Source: Chloroflexi bacterium RBG_16_60_22 (lineage in GTDB: Bacteria > Chloroflexota > Dehalococcoidia > Dehalococcoidales > RBG-16-60-22). From it: a stretch of 34,840 nt of DNA. The translations under genes were made by a program, and so were the position numbers. Positions 10,292-19,127 of this stretch are shown one piece after another. The stretch is from positions 1 to 34,840 of the forward strand of contig MGNX01000093.1 of the NCBI GenBank assembly GCA_001796935.1, written 5' to 3'. Each line of letters opens with the position of its first letter. Positions within the stretch are counted from its first letter, which is position 1. The notes under the pieces are model-generated. The model searched no databases. It saw nothing but the letters and a program-made list of their open reading frames with translations, and was not told the origin of the DNA.

Positions 10292-10303
10292 GAGCCGTCT
10301 AAA

Positions 10304-10891
10304 ATGCCTTCCGTCAGGGACCTGCTTCACCTCACCACCCGGAGGGATAAGAACCGGGAGGTGCTGTGCGGGGCCATCAAGGGCCGGCGCGTCATCGAGT
10401 TTTACTATCACGGCGGCTACCGCACCGTGGAGCCCTTCTGCCTGGGGGTGGTCATGGCCGGCGCGGACAACGAGTCGCTCATCTGCTACCAGACCGGCGG
10501 CTACAGCGAGCTGCTGGAGGTGGTGGGGTGGAAGCTCTACCGCGTCTCGGAGATGGAGAATATCGAGATTACCCGCCGGGAGTTCGGCGGCGACCGCCCC
10601 GGCTACGACCCCGATGACATTGGGATGGCCCGGATAATCTGCCGCGTGGTCCCGGTGAAAATAGCGCCGAAGATAGCCCCGAAGGTGGCGACGCCGCGCG
10701 TAGATGCGGCTTTAACCCATAATGAGCTGATGAAAAGGTTCCGCTTCACTCACCCCGCCCCCCTCCCGAGGATGTCAGGCATTATACTCTCCCGCCCGCC
10801 CGCCAGGACCCCGCCAGAACGTCCAGAATCAAAAATTACGCCCCTGGTGCCGGTATTTGACCGATTCCTCCTTCCCGCCAAAACGGGCTGA
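10304..10891 (+). CDS. Hypothetical protein, WYL-domain-like N-terminal region
   Basis: LCGAIKGRRVIEFYYHGGYRTVEPFCLGVV...GWKLYRVSEMENIEIT resembles WYL effector domains. Confidence 0.6.
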   Translation: MPSVRDLLHLTTRRDKNREVLCGAIKGRRVIEFYYHGGYRTVEPFCLGVVMAGADNESLICYQTGGYSELLEVVGWKLYRVSEMENIEITRREFGGDRPGYDPDDIGMARIICRVVPVKIAPKIAPKVATPRVDAALTHNELMKRFRFTHPAPLPRMSGIILSRPPARTPPERPESKITPLVPVFDRFLLPAKTG

Positions 10892-10949
10892 TATTTTACG
10901 GCACTGACCCCGTGGTTTTTATCAATCTTTCGCCCGTACATATTTACGC

Positions 10950-11309
10950 TTACCGTTCCTGGCGCAGCTGCGCCGTTACCCTCTTGAGCAGCTCCGCGTC
11001 GTCACGGACGCCCCGCACGTCAAGGGCGGTCGTCCGGAAGGCCCGCACCATCGCCTCGATGAGCTTCGTCTTGCTGAGCTTCTTGCCCCCGCTGAACTTG
11101 GCCGTGGAAGCCAGGTTCTCCAGGTAGGCGTCCTCCTCGTGATGGAGAAAGACGGACAGCTTTATCATCGCCCCACCCCGCGCCGATGTGGCGGGAGGTG
11201 GGGTGGGGCGAGGCTCCGGCGCCTTAACCGCAGCCGGACGTTCGCCGCCGGTCAGGCGGTCCAGGGCGGACCCGTAGGCAAGCTCCTCGGTCACTTTAGC
11301 TCTCTTCAT
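10950..11309 (-). CDS. Small protein with a ribbon-helix-helix-like C-terminal half, coupled to parA
   Basis: MIKLSVFLHHEEDAYLENLASTAKFSGGKKLSKTKLIEAMVRAFRT; ATG overlaps the 3' end of parA. Confidence 0.6.
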   Translation of the reverse strand: MKRAKVTEELAYGSALDRLTGGERPAAVKAPEPRPTPPPATSARGGAMIKLSVFLHHEEDAYLENLASTAKFSGGKKLSKTKLIEAMVRAFRTTALDVRGVRDDAELLKRVTAQLRQER

Positions 11310-12081
11310 GCAGCACCTCTTCCGTGAGTAATCTGTAGGCGTCGGCCCCCTCCGACTTCGGGGCGTAGGTGAGGATGGACATCCCCGCGGCCGGGGCCTC
11401 CTTGAAACGGACGCTGGTGGGGATGGTGGTATCGAATATCCGGATACGGTCGCCGAAGGCCCGCTTGGTGACCTCGATGACCTCCCGACTGTGCAGGGTG
11501 CGGTTGTTGGTCATGGTGAACAGGATTCCCATTATCTCCAGCGACGGGTTAATCTTTTCCTGGACGCGCATGATGGTGGTCAGCAGCAGCGCCAGCCCCT
11601 TCATCGCCAGGAAGTCGGACTGCAGAGGAATCAATACGCTGTCCGCGGCGGAAAGGGCGTTGACGGTCAGCAGCCCCAGGCTGGGCAGGCAGTCCACGAT
11701 GATATAATCGTAGTCCCGGCGCACCGGCTGGAGCATCTCCTTAAGCACCAGCTCGCGGGTGAAGGCGTTGACGAGGTCCAGCTGCGCCTGCGATAGCTCG
11801 ATGTTGGCCGGCACGAGGTCGATACCCGGGTTGTCCGTTTTCAGGGTAACGTCGCTGATGGCCACCCGGCCGTTGTTCCTGATGACGCTCGTCAGGACGT
11901 CGTAACTCGTGAGCTTCAGACCGTCCGGGTTGTATCCCAGGCTGACGGTCAGGCTGGCCTGCGGGTCCCAGTCCACCAGGAGCACGCGCTTCCGGTGCTC
12001 GCTGAGGCCCTGGGCCAGCGCGGCGGCCGTGGTCGTCTTGCCGACGCCGCCTTTCTGGTTGGCGATGCAGATGACGGACAT
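11296..12081 (-). CDS. ParA/Soj-family ATPase
   Basis: MSVICIANQKGGVGKTTTAAALAQGLSEHRKRVLLVDWDPQASLT; deviant Walker A KGGVGKT. Confidence 0.96.
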   Translation of the reverse strand: MSVICIANQKGGVGKTTTAAALAQGLSEHRKRVLLVDWDPQASLTVSLGYNPDGLKLTSYDVLTSVIRNNGRVAISDVTLKTDNPGIDLVPANIELSQAQLDLVNAFTRELVLKEMLQPVRRDYDYIIVDCLPSLGLLTVNALSAADSVLIPLQSDFLAMKGLALLLTTIMRVQEKINPSLEIMGILFTMTNNRTLHSREVIEVTKRAFGDRIRIFDTTIPTSVRFKEAPAAGMSILTYAPKSEGADAYRLLTEEVLHEES

Positions 12082-12159
12082 GAAGAGACCTTCCTTACCC
12101 CGCGGGAATTATAGCGCAATTGCGTAAGTGCGTCAATGCTCCGTTGCGATGATTGAACC

Positions 12160-12235
12160 GTCATTGCGAGGAGCGTAGCGACGTGGCAATCTCATAGCAT
12201 TAATAGAGATTGCTTCACCTTCGGCTCGCAATGAC
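12160..12235. repeat. Dispersed palindromic repeat, family B copy (GTCATTGCGAGGAGCGTAGCGACGTGGCAATCTC...GAGATTGCTTCACCTTCGGCTCGCAATGAC)
   Basis: Overall palindrome; related to 27745-27830 and 2079-2111. Confidence 0.88.
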
Positions 12236-12323
12236 AGCCCGCACCATCGGGGCCGGGATGCCAGCCACTAATTAAGAAAATCAAGTTTTGCGACGAATTT
12301 AATAAATATAATTAAACAGGGTA

Positions 12324-12357
12324 TTGACAATATCAATATATTTAATTATAATATATT
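12324..12357 (+). promoter_or_regulatory. Consensus promoter TTGACA-N17-TATAAT overlapped by two AATATATT palindromes
   Basis: TTGACA 12324-12329, TATAAT 12347-12352, AATATATT at 12335-12342 and 12350-12357; about 75 nt upstream of the DUF2089 gene. Confidence 0.85.
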
Positions 12358-12426
12358 AAGATAATTAAGTTGGCACTGAACAAAATCAATCCGGGGCGGC
12401 TGAAAACTTAAAGAAGGTGACGGGAA

Positions 12427-12789
12427 ATGGCCAGAGAGTGGCAGGAACTGACGAAGATGACCCAGGGGAAGCCGATAACGGTAGAGCGGGTCCGCCTGGC
12501 GGACAGCGATATCGCCATCGAGGGGAGCTTTACCCTGCCGCCCCTGGCTAACCTCTCCGCCGAGGACCAGGTCTTCGTCATGGCCTTCGTCCGCGGCCAC
12601 GGCTCCATCAAGGACATGGAGGAGATGTTCGGCATCAGCTACCCCACGGTCAAGAACCGCATCAACCGCATCGCCCGGCAGCTCGAGTTCGTCGAGATTG
12701 TGGCCGTCTCCCCGCAGGAAGAGGTCATCGCCGAGCTGGAGCGGGGCGATATCACCGCCGAGGAGGCGATAAGGAGGCTGGGACAATGA
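12427..12789 (+). CDS. DUF2089-family HTH-type protein
   Basis: FTLPPLANLSAEDQVFVMAFVRGHGSIKDMEEMFGISYPTVKNRINRI. Confidence 0.85.
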   Translation: MAREWQELTKMTQGKPITVERVRLADSDIAIEGSFTLPPLANLSAEDQVFVMAFVRGHGSIKDMEEMFGISYPTVKNRINRIARQLEFVEIVAVSPQEEVIAELERGDITAEEAIRRLGQ

Positions 12790-13064
12790 GCCGACCGCCC
12801 CTGCTGATGAAGCTGCGTTTCCAGAAAGAGGACCGGAGATTCGGAATCTGGCTGCCGCTCTTCCTATTGCTGCCGGTGGCCCTGGTGGTCCTGATTATCC
12901 TCTCCCCCCTTATTCTCATCGCCATACTGGTCCTCTGGCCGAGCGGCTGGGGCCGGCTGGCGCTGCGGACTATCGGGGTGTCCTGGGGCCTGCTCTGCTC
13001 GATGCGCGGCCTCGAAGTGGATATCCGGAGGAACAACGAACTGGTGTTTGTTTCCGCCATCTAG
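12786..13064 (+). CDS. Small membrane protein
   Basis: ATGA overlap with upstream gene; hydrophobic LPLFLLLPVALVVLIILSPLILIAILVL. Confidence 0.7.
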   Translation: MSRPPLLMKLRFQKEDRRFGIWLPLFLLLPVALVVLIILSPLILIAILVLWPSGWGRLALRTIGVSWGLLCSMRGLEVDIRRNNELVFVSAI

Positions 13065-13086
13065 ACGGGTAAAGGAGGATACTGCC

Positions 13087-13530
13087 ATGACCGAGAACCA
13101 GAAAAAGGTGCTGGATATGCTCGCCGAGAACAAGATCAGCGCCGACGAAGCCTACCGACTGCTCAACCTGATCGATGCCGGGGAGGGCGGCCGCGGGGCC
13201 GACGTCCGGGTGGAGGGTGAGAAAAAAGACAAGCCCAGGTACCTGCGCGTCACCGTGGTGCCCAACTCGGAGAGCGAAAAAGCCGGCAACTACGACCGCG
13301 TCAACGTGCGCGTGCCCATGTCCCTGATACGCGCCGGCATCAAGCTGACCTCACTGATACCGCCCCAGGCCTATGATAAGGTCAACGACGCTCTGAAGGA
13401 AAAGGGCATCAACTTCGACCTGCGCAGCATCAAGACCGGGGACATCGAGGAGCTCATCGAGGCGCTGGGCGATATGCAGGTGGACGTGGAGAGCGGCCGG
13501 GGGGAGAAGGTCAAGGTATTCGTCGAGTAG
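13087..13530 (+). CDS. SHOCT-like / YvlB-like domain protein
   Basis: MTENQKKVLDMLAENKISADEAYRLLNLIDAG; follows AAAGGAGG; typical of DUF2089-associated operons. Confidence 0.7.
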   Translation: MTENQKKVLDMLAENKISADEAYRLLNLIDAGEGGRGADVRVEGEKKDKPRYLRVTVVPNSESEKAGNYDRVNVRVPMSLIRAGIKLTSLIPPQAYDKVNDALKEKGINFDLRSIKTGDIEELIEALGDMQVDVESGRGEKVKVFVE

Positions 13531-13538
13531 TCCGGTCC

Positions 13539-14756
13539 TTACATGGCGGCGCGGTGCTGGCGGCCCAGTCCCGTCTCTTTCACCAGGGAGAAGGCAAGCA
13601 GCGCCGCCGCCGCCAGTCCTGCCCAGAAAACGAAGGGCAGCCCCGCATTTATCGCCACCAGGCTGTTGCCCACCGGCGGCGAGAAGGCATACCCCACCCG
13701 GGCGAAGGCATGGACAATCCCCACCGCCGTGCCGGCGTACATCGGCCCGATTTCCTCCGTTTCGATGGTCAGGGTGCCGGCCACCGCCCATATCATATCC
13801 CGGAAGAGCCCCGCCAGTATGGCCAGGAGCCAGGCCGCCGGCCCGGTCACCACGGAAAGCAGCCCGATGCTGATGGCAGCTATTATTACGCCTGGCAGCA
13901 GGATGGTCTTCCTCGACCCGAGCCGGTCGGAGGCCAGGGAGAGAGGGATGGCCCCCACCGTCCCCGCCGCGTTGAGGGCCGCCAGGGCGCCATCGGCGCC
14001 GGCCGGGGTCCAGCCGCTATTGCGGAGGTAGAGGGGCAGGTAGCCGACCAGCCCCCGGGAGGACCCGGCGAAGCCCATCATCCCCAGGGCGACGAGCCAG
14101 ACTCCCCGGGTGCGGATGACATGTCCCAGGGCGCGTTGCGGCGTACTCTGGCCGGAGGCGGCCGCCGCCGATGGGGCGGGGTCGGGGACGGTCAGGAACC
14201 AGAGCAGCCCGACGAGCACCGAGATGCCGCCGTAGAGGAACAGCACGTATTGCCAGCCGCCCAGCAGGGGCGAAAGGACCGTGGCGCTGAGCAGCGCCCC
14301 CAGCATCATCCCGCCCCCGACGAAAGCGCTGCCGATGCCCTGGGCCGTGCCCAGGCCGCGCCCGTGAAACCAGAGGCTGATTGCCTTGATGAAGACGACC
14401 GGCACCGCCTCGGTGGCGAACCCGAACAGCAGCGTGGTAATCATCAGGGTGAGGAAACTGTCCGAGAGTCCCCGGAGGGCGCCGAAGGTACCGGCCAGCA
14501 GGCAGGTAATGAACATGGTGCGTCTCACCCCGAAACGGTCGGCCACCACGCCGACCATCAGGATACTGGGAATGCTGGCCACGGAGCCGAGGCCCCACAC
14601 CGTGCCAATCTGCACGATGTTCAGGTTGAGCTCCGCCGCGATTTCGCTGAAGAGCACCGGCATGCAGGTGTTGGCCATGCCGTAAGCCACCAGGACGATG
14701 ACGGACCCCAGGCCGAGCATGTACCAGCGCTGCCGGGAATGACCGTTGTCTGCCAT
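13539..14756 (-). CDS. MFS transporter
   Basis: 12-TM-like protein, GVVADRFGVRRTMFITCLLAG, SLASDRLGSRKTILLPG. Confidence 0.92.
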   Translation of the reverse strand: MADNGHSRQRWYMLGLGSVIVLVAYGMANTCMPVLFSEIAAELNLNIVQIGTVWGLGSVASIPSILMVGVVADRFGVRRTMFITCLLAGTFGALRGLSDSFLTLMITTLLFGFATEAVPVVFIKAISLWFHGRGLGTAQGIGSAFVGGGMMLGALLSATVLSPLLGGWQYVLFLYGGISVLVGLLWFLTVPDPAPSAAAASGQSTPQRALGHVIRTRGVWLVALGMMGFAGSSRGLVGYLPLYLRNSGWTPAGADGALAALNAAGTVGAIPLSLASDRLGSRKTILLPGVIIAAISIGLLSVVTGPAAWLLAILAGLFRDMIWAVAGTLTIETEEIGPMYAGTAVGIVHAFARVGYAFSPPVGNSLVAINAGLPFVFWAGLAAAALLAFSLVKETGLGRQHRAAM

Positions 14757-16682
14757 CTACTTTAAAAGTCCCCGCCCCGCCAGGTCGGCGGCCACGTCGT
14801 CCAGCCGGAGCTTTTTAAGCCCGGCCCGGGTCGGCAGGCCGCTCGCGGTGTCCCAGCCCCGCAGGTTATAATACTCGCTCTTCACCCGCTCGAACTCACC
14901 CCGGTCAACGACCGCCCCGAGTCTGGAAACGACCCGGCCGTCCTTGCCCGGCACGATGCCCTCCGCGTCGAAAAAGACCTCCCCCTCCCGCAGAGGCTCC
15001 TCGTGGAAGTAGTCGAGCAGGCAGTCGCCCTCGCTTCCCGGCCACCCCTGCCGCAGCAGTATCGCCCGCTGGAGGTTGAAGATTCTCTCGCCGATGCGGT
15101 TCAGCCCGGCCTCGTCGATGTCCCGGCCCGTGATGGCGGCGAGGACCCGGCTCTCCAGGGTGGGGTCGCCGACGTGCCCGCCGGGGTAGTTGGCCCAGGT
15201 CATCGGCCAGCGGAGGTCGCAGAGGACGAGGCTTTCCTTGGCATAGGTGCGGTCCTGGATTTTTTTAGCGGCCGTTGCCTTACCCTCGAAGGTGGAGAAA
15301 TCGGCGGCGACGGCGCCGCCCCAGAACCTGGCGGCGGCCTCGCGGAAGTCGTCGCTGGAGAAGAAGGCGCCCTCGTTTTTCCTGGCCCAGTTCAGCCAGG
15401 CCAGCAGCATGATGCTTATTTCGTGCAGCTGGCTTATCGGCCGCCGCGGCTCGGTGGCGTAGAGCAGCGCCGTGGTCGGCAGCAGCCGGGGGTCATAGTC
15501 CCTGGTCTCGCTCCGCCGGGTAGCCACGGCTTCCGCCAGCAGTCCCCCGGCCTTTCCGCCGACCTCCCCCGCGGCGAAGATGGTGCCCCGGGCCAGGATA
15601 TCACCATAACCTTCGCGGTCAGCAATCTTCCGGGTCAGCGCCTCGATGAACTCGGCGCTGCCTATCCTGGAGAGCGGCAGGCCGGTTGACTCCCCGGTGA
15701 GCAGCCCCTCCCGGTAGCAGGCCGCCAGCCAGTCAATCATCCCGTGCATCACGGAGGTATCAAGCCCGTAGGCGTCGCAGAGGCGGATGGAGAGCAGGTG
15801 CGCCTCGTGCCACTTTCCGTAGTAGTCAATGACGCGTCCCCGGTAGAAGCCGGAGGCCTGGCAGAAGGACTTGTAACGCTGGCCGTCCTGGCCGGTATAG
15901 ACCTTGCGGGAGCAGCCGATGCCGCAGCCGTAGCAGATATGGTCGCGGGTGATGCCGGGTAGCGCCCAGGGTGGGGAAGGCATGGAGCGCACCCTTCTCA
16001 TGTCCCGGATGAGCCTGGCCAGCGGCGGCAGCTTCCCCGGATGGGCGGCGACCGGCCTTTTTTTACCTTTGACGACGATGGCCTTGAGCTGCTTCGACCC
16101 CATGACCGCGCCGAGCCCGCCGGAGCCGGAAGCGCCCCCGTCCGATAACACGGAAGCGAAGGTAACCAGATTCTCCGCAGCCGGGCCGATGGCCAGGAAG
16201 GCAACGTCTTTCCCCAGCTCCGCCTTCAGGGAGTCGGCGGCCTCGAAGGTCGTCTTTCCCCAGAGTCCGGCGGCGTCCCTGACAGCCACGGTGTCGTTAT
16301 CGATGTAGAGGTAGACGGGTCTCTCCGCTTTACCCGTCACCGCCAGCGCGTCGTAGCCGGCGTATTTCAGCCAGGCCCCCCACCGCTCCCCCAGGTTGGC
16401 GTAAGAGAAGGAGTCCGTCTCCCCGGCGGGCGATTTCCCGCAGATTACCCAGCGGGACCCGGCGAAGCCGGGAAAGCCGGCCACCGGGCCGCTGGCGCCT
16501 ACCAGGCAGTTAGCCGCGTCGAAGGCGGCGGTCTCCGGCGGCACCATCTCCCAGTAGAGCCGGGCGGCGATGCCCCGCCCCCCCAGGAACCTCTCCGCGT
16601 AGTCGGCGGTGGGCAGCTTACTGATTTTGCCGCCGGACAAATCCACCCTGAGGATTTCCCCGGCGTACCCGAATTCGGTCAT
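14757..16682 (-). CDS. Aldehyde ferredoxin oxidoreductase (AOR) family protein (AOR-1)
   Basis: FGYAGEILRVDLSGGKI...FLGGRGIAARLYWE...GGLGAVMGSKQLKAIVVKG...CYGCGIGCSRKV. Confidence 0.95.
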   Translation of the reverse strand: MTEFGYAGEILRVDLSGGKISKLPTADYAERFLGGRGIAARLYWEMVPPETAAFDAANCLVGASGPVAGFPGFAGSRWVICGKSPAGETDSFSYANLGERWGAWLKYAGYDALAVTGKAERPVYLYIDNDTVAVRDAAGLWGKTTFEAADSLKAELGKDVAFLAIGPAAENLVTFASVLSDGGASGSGGLGAVMGSKQLKAIVVKGKKRPVAAHPGKLPPLARLIRDMRRVRSMPSPPWALPGITRDHICYGCGIGCSRKVYTGQDGQRYKSFCQASGFYRGRVIDYYGKWHEAHLLSIRLCDAYGLDTSVMHGMIDWLAACYREGLLTGESTGLPLSRIGSAEFIEALTRKIADREGYGDILARGTIFAAGEVGGKAGGLLAEAVATRRSETRDYDPRLLPTTALLYATEPRRPISQLHEISIMLLAWLNWARKNEGAFFSSDDFREAAARFWGGAVAADFSTFEGKATAAKKIQDRTYAKESLVLCDLRWPMTWANYPGGHVGDPTLESRVLAAITGRDIDEAGLNRIGERIFNLQRAILLRQGWPGSEGDCLLDYFHEEPLREGEVFFDAEGIVPGKDGRVVSRLGAVVDRGEFERVKSEYYNLRGWDTASGLPTRAGLKKLRLDDVAADLAGRGLLK

Positions 16683-16748
16683 GATGTTATTCCCCTATCC
16701 GGTTATATTGCGCAATTGCGGAAATATTGTGCCCCGGCACCGCGCCGG

Positions 16749-17216
16749 CTACGTGTCGAAAAAGACCATCGCGTCCCGTTCGTCTTCCGGCACCAGGTGC
16801 TTGAAGGACTTCTCCTGGAGCTTTTTCACCGGCATGGAGTACATGAAGATGAAGGGGCGCTCTATTTTATTGTACCGTATCGGGCAGTGTACCAGGCCCG
16901 GCGGGATAAAGACCAGCGTGGACCGGGTGAAGACGTGCTTTTCCAGTTCCTCCCCCATGCTCAGCTCGATTTCCGCCCCCAGCTCGAAGGGGTGGTCCGG
17001 GTCGATGCCGAAGTACCCCAGGACTTCCGGGTGGGGGTGGGTGTGGGGGCCGTGTACCCGGGGGACGTGGTCCGGCCGGATATAGACGCAGTTGAAATAG
17101 AAGCTCCCCTTGATGACGTCGTCGTCCAGGTAGGCCACCGCGTCGAGGAAGGCCGGCCGGGTCTCCCCCGGCTTGGGACCCCTGATGAAGTATTTGTCGT
17201 ATTTTGTCTCCGCCAA
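16749..17216 (-). CDS. Cupin-like conserved hypothetical protein
   Basis: HGPHTHPHPEVLGYFGIDPDHPFELGAEIELSMGEELEKHVFTRSTLVFIPPGLVHCPIRY, cupin-type His motifs. Confidence 0.7.
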   Translation of the reverse strand: MAETKYDKYFIRGPKPGETRPAFLDAVAYLDDDVIKGSFYFNCVYIRPDHVPRVHGPHTHPHPEVLGYFGIDPDHPFELGAEIELSMGEELEKHVFTRSTLVFIPPGLVHCPIRYNKIERPFIFMYSMPVKKLQEKSFKHLVPEDERDAMVFFDT

Positions 17217-17227
17217 GTCGTTACCTC

Positions 17228-19081
17228 TTACCGTGATTTGATGCCCAGCGCCTTGAGCCTGGCCGGGGTAGGGGTGCCGGTCCTGTCCCAGCCACGCTCG
17301 GCGTAATACTCATCGAGCATGGCATCGAGGTCGGCCTGGCTGATGAGCTGTCCTTTTGAAGCGCCCGCCTTGATGGCCTCGGTCATAAGGCGTTTAGGAA
17401 AGGAATCGTCCTTGCGGGTGAACCCCTCGCCGATGTTGAAGAGGCGGGCGACGTTGTTCAGCCTCTCCCCGATTTTCTCGACTTCTTTGTCCGTAAGGTC
17501 CAGGCCGGTGGCCGCGTTGACCAGGTCGGCGGTGTTCTGGCAGGCGACGGCGGGCACGGCCATGTCGAGCAGGAAGGCGCACATCGTGGCGCAGTCGCAG
17601 GTGACGGCGCGGACGTCCTGGTTCCACTTGGTCAGCCGGCCCTTGCCCTTGATGGCGTTGCGGTCCACCTTCTCCGGGATGGGGATATCGAAGATTTCCT
17701 GGAAAGCGTAGCCCCGGTTATGGTCGGCCCCGGTGTAGGACGTGGCGTAGTTCAGGCCGTGCGCCTTGGCCCCCCGGACGTCGTAGGCGGGCAGCTCCAG
17801 GCCCTTGATTTGCATGGCGAAGTCCGCGGAGCCCTGGCCGATTTTCGCGGCGGCTTTCCTGGTGCCCTGCCCCAGCAGGTCTCCCAGGCCTTCCCGGTAG
17901 GCAATCCGGCGCAGCATCTCAATCATCGCCTGGTGGTTGCCGAACTTCAGCTCCAGGCCGTCGGTATCTTTCCTGGTGATGATGCCCTTCTCGTAGAGCT
18001 CCATGGCGAAGCCGATGGCCACGCCGGCCGAAATGCTATCGATACCGTACTCGTCGCAGAGGCGGTCGCCGACGATGACGGCCGGCAGGTAGTCCACGCC
18101 GACCTGGCTCCCCAGCGAGTAGGTCGTCTCGAACTCCGGTCCCTCGCTGAGGTAGCCGGCGTAGGGCCCGGAGGTGACCAGCTTGACCTGGCTGCACCCC
18201 ACCGGGCAGTCGTGGCAGTGCTGCCGGTTGACGATGGCCTTCGCCTGGGCGGCATCGCCGAGCCCTCCGACCATGTCAATCTCCCCGGTGGCGGACCAGT
18301 TCCTGATGGATAAAATGCCCATCTCGCTGGTGGCATCGACCACCATGGGGGTGCCGGACTTGGCGAAGGCGGGGTAGAGGACGGGGCTGTCCTTCATGGC
18401 CTTGTTCATGGCCTGGCGGGCCTTCCTGAAGGCTTCGGCATCGGCGATGGCCGGCCGGTGGTGGCCCCGCACGGCGATGGCCTTGAGGTTCTTGGAGCCC
18501 ATCACCGCCCCCAGTCCCTTGCGCCCCGCTGCCCGGCGCTCGTTGACGATGCAGGCCATCGGGACGACCCTCTCCCCGGCCGGGCCGATGCAGGCAATCC
18601 GGAAATTATGGTCGCCCAGCTCCTCCTTGATGAAGAGCTGGGTGTCCGTGGTCATCATGCCCATCAGCTTCTCGGCGCTGCGGAACTTGACCTCCCCGTC
18701 CTTGATGCTGATGTAGGTGGGCTTCTCCGCCCGGCCCTGGATAATCAGCATGTCGTAGCCGGCCATCTTCAGCTCCGCGGGGAAGTGCCCCCCGGCCAGG
18801 GCCATGCCCATGGCGCCGGTCAGGGGCGATTTCGCGGCGACGGCCATGCGACTGGAGCAGGCGACGCCGGTGGCGGTCAGCGGCCCTACCGCGAAGATGA
18901 GGCGGTTGGCCGGGTCGAGGGCGGAGGTCCCCGGCTTCAGCTCGTCGTAGAGGTACTTGATGGCGAAACCGGCCCCGCCCAGGTACTGGCGCGCCAGTGC
19001 CTCGGTGACCTTTTCCTCCTTGACCGATTTATCGGTCAGGTCGATTCTCAGTATCTTGCCGGCATATCCCCCGCGGTACAT
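17228..19081 (-). CDS. Aldehyde ferredoxin oxidoreductase (AOR) family protein (AOR-2)
   Basis: YAGKILRIDLTDKSVKEE...YLGGAGFAIKYLYDEL...GLGAVMGSKNLKAIAVRG...CHDCPVGCSQVK. Confidence 0.97.
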   Translation of the reverse strand: MYRGGYAGKILRIDLTDKSVKEEKVTEALARQYLGGAGFAIKYLYDELKPGTSALDPANRLIFAVGPLTATGVACSSRMAVAAKSPLTGAMGMALAGGHFPAELKMAGYDMLIIQGRAEKPTYISIKDGEVKFRSAEKLMGMMTTDTQLFIKEELGDHNFRIACIGPAGERVVPMACIVNERRAAGRKGLGAVMGSKNLKAIAVRGHHRPAIADAEAFRKARQAMNKAMKDSPVLYPAFAKSGTPMVVDATSEMGILSIRNWSATGEIDMVGGLGDAAQAKAIVNRQHCHDCPVGCSQVKLVTSGPYAGYLSEGPEFETTYSLGSQVGVDYLPAVIVGDRLCDEYGIDSISAGVAIGFAMELYEKGIITRKDTDGLELKFGNHQAMIEMLRRIAYREGLGDLLGQGTRKAAAKIGQGSADFAMQIKGLELPAYDVRGAKAHGLNYATSYTGADHNRGYAFQEIFDIPIPEKVDRNAIKGKGRLTKWNQDVRAVTCDCATMCAFLLDMAVPAVACQNTADLVNAATGLDLTDKEVEKIGERLNNVARLFNIGEGFTRKDDSFPKRLMTEAIKAGASKGQLISQADLDAMLDEYYAERGWDRTGTPTPARLKALGIKSR

Positions 19082-19127
19082 TGGCCTGCCTCCTTATATT
19101 TGACATAATATTATCGTGAAAAGGCTA

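Noticed and set aside
13554-14765. 403-aa plus-strand ORF
   Set aside because: Antisense shadow of the MFS transporter, rich in charged/GP low-complexity residues.
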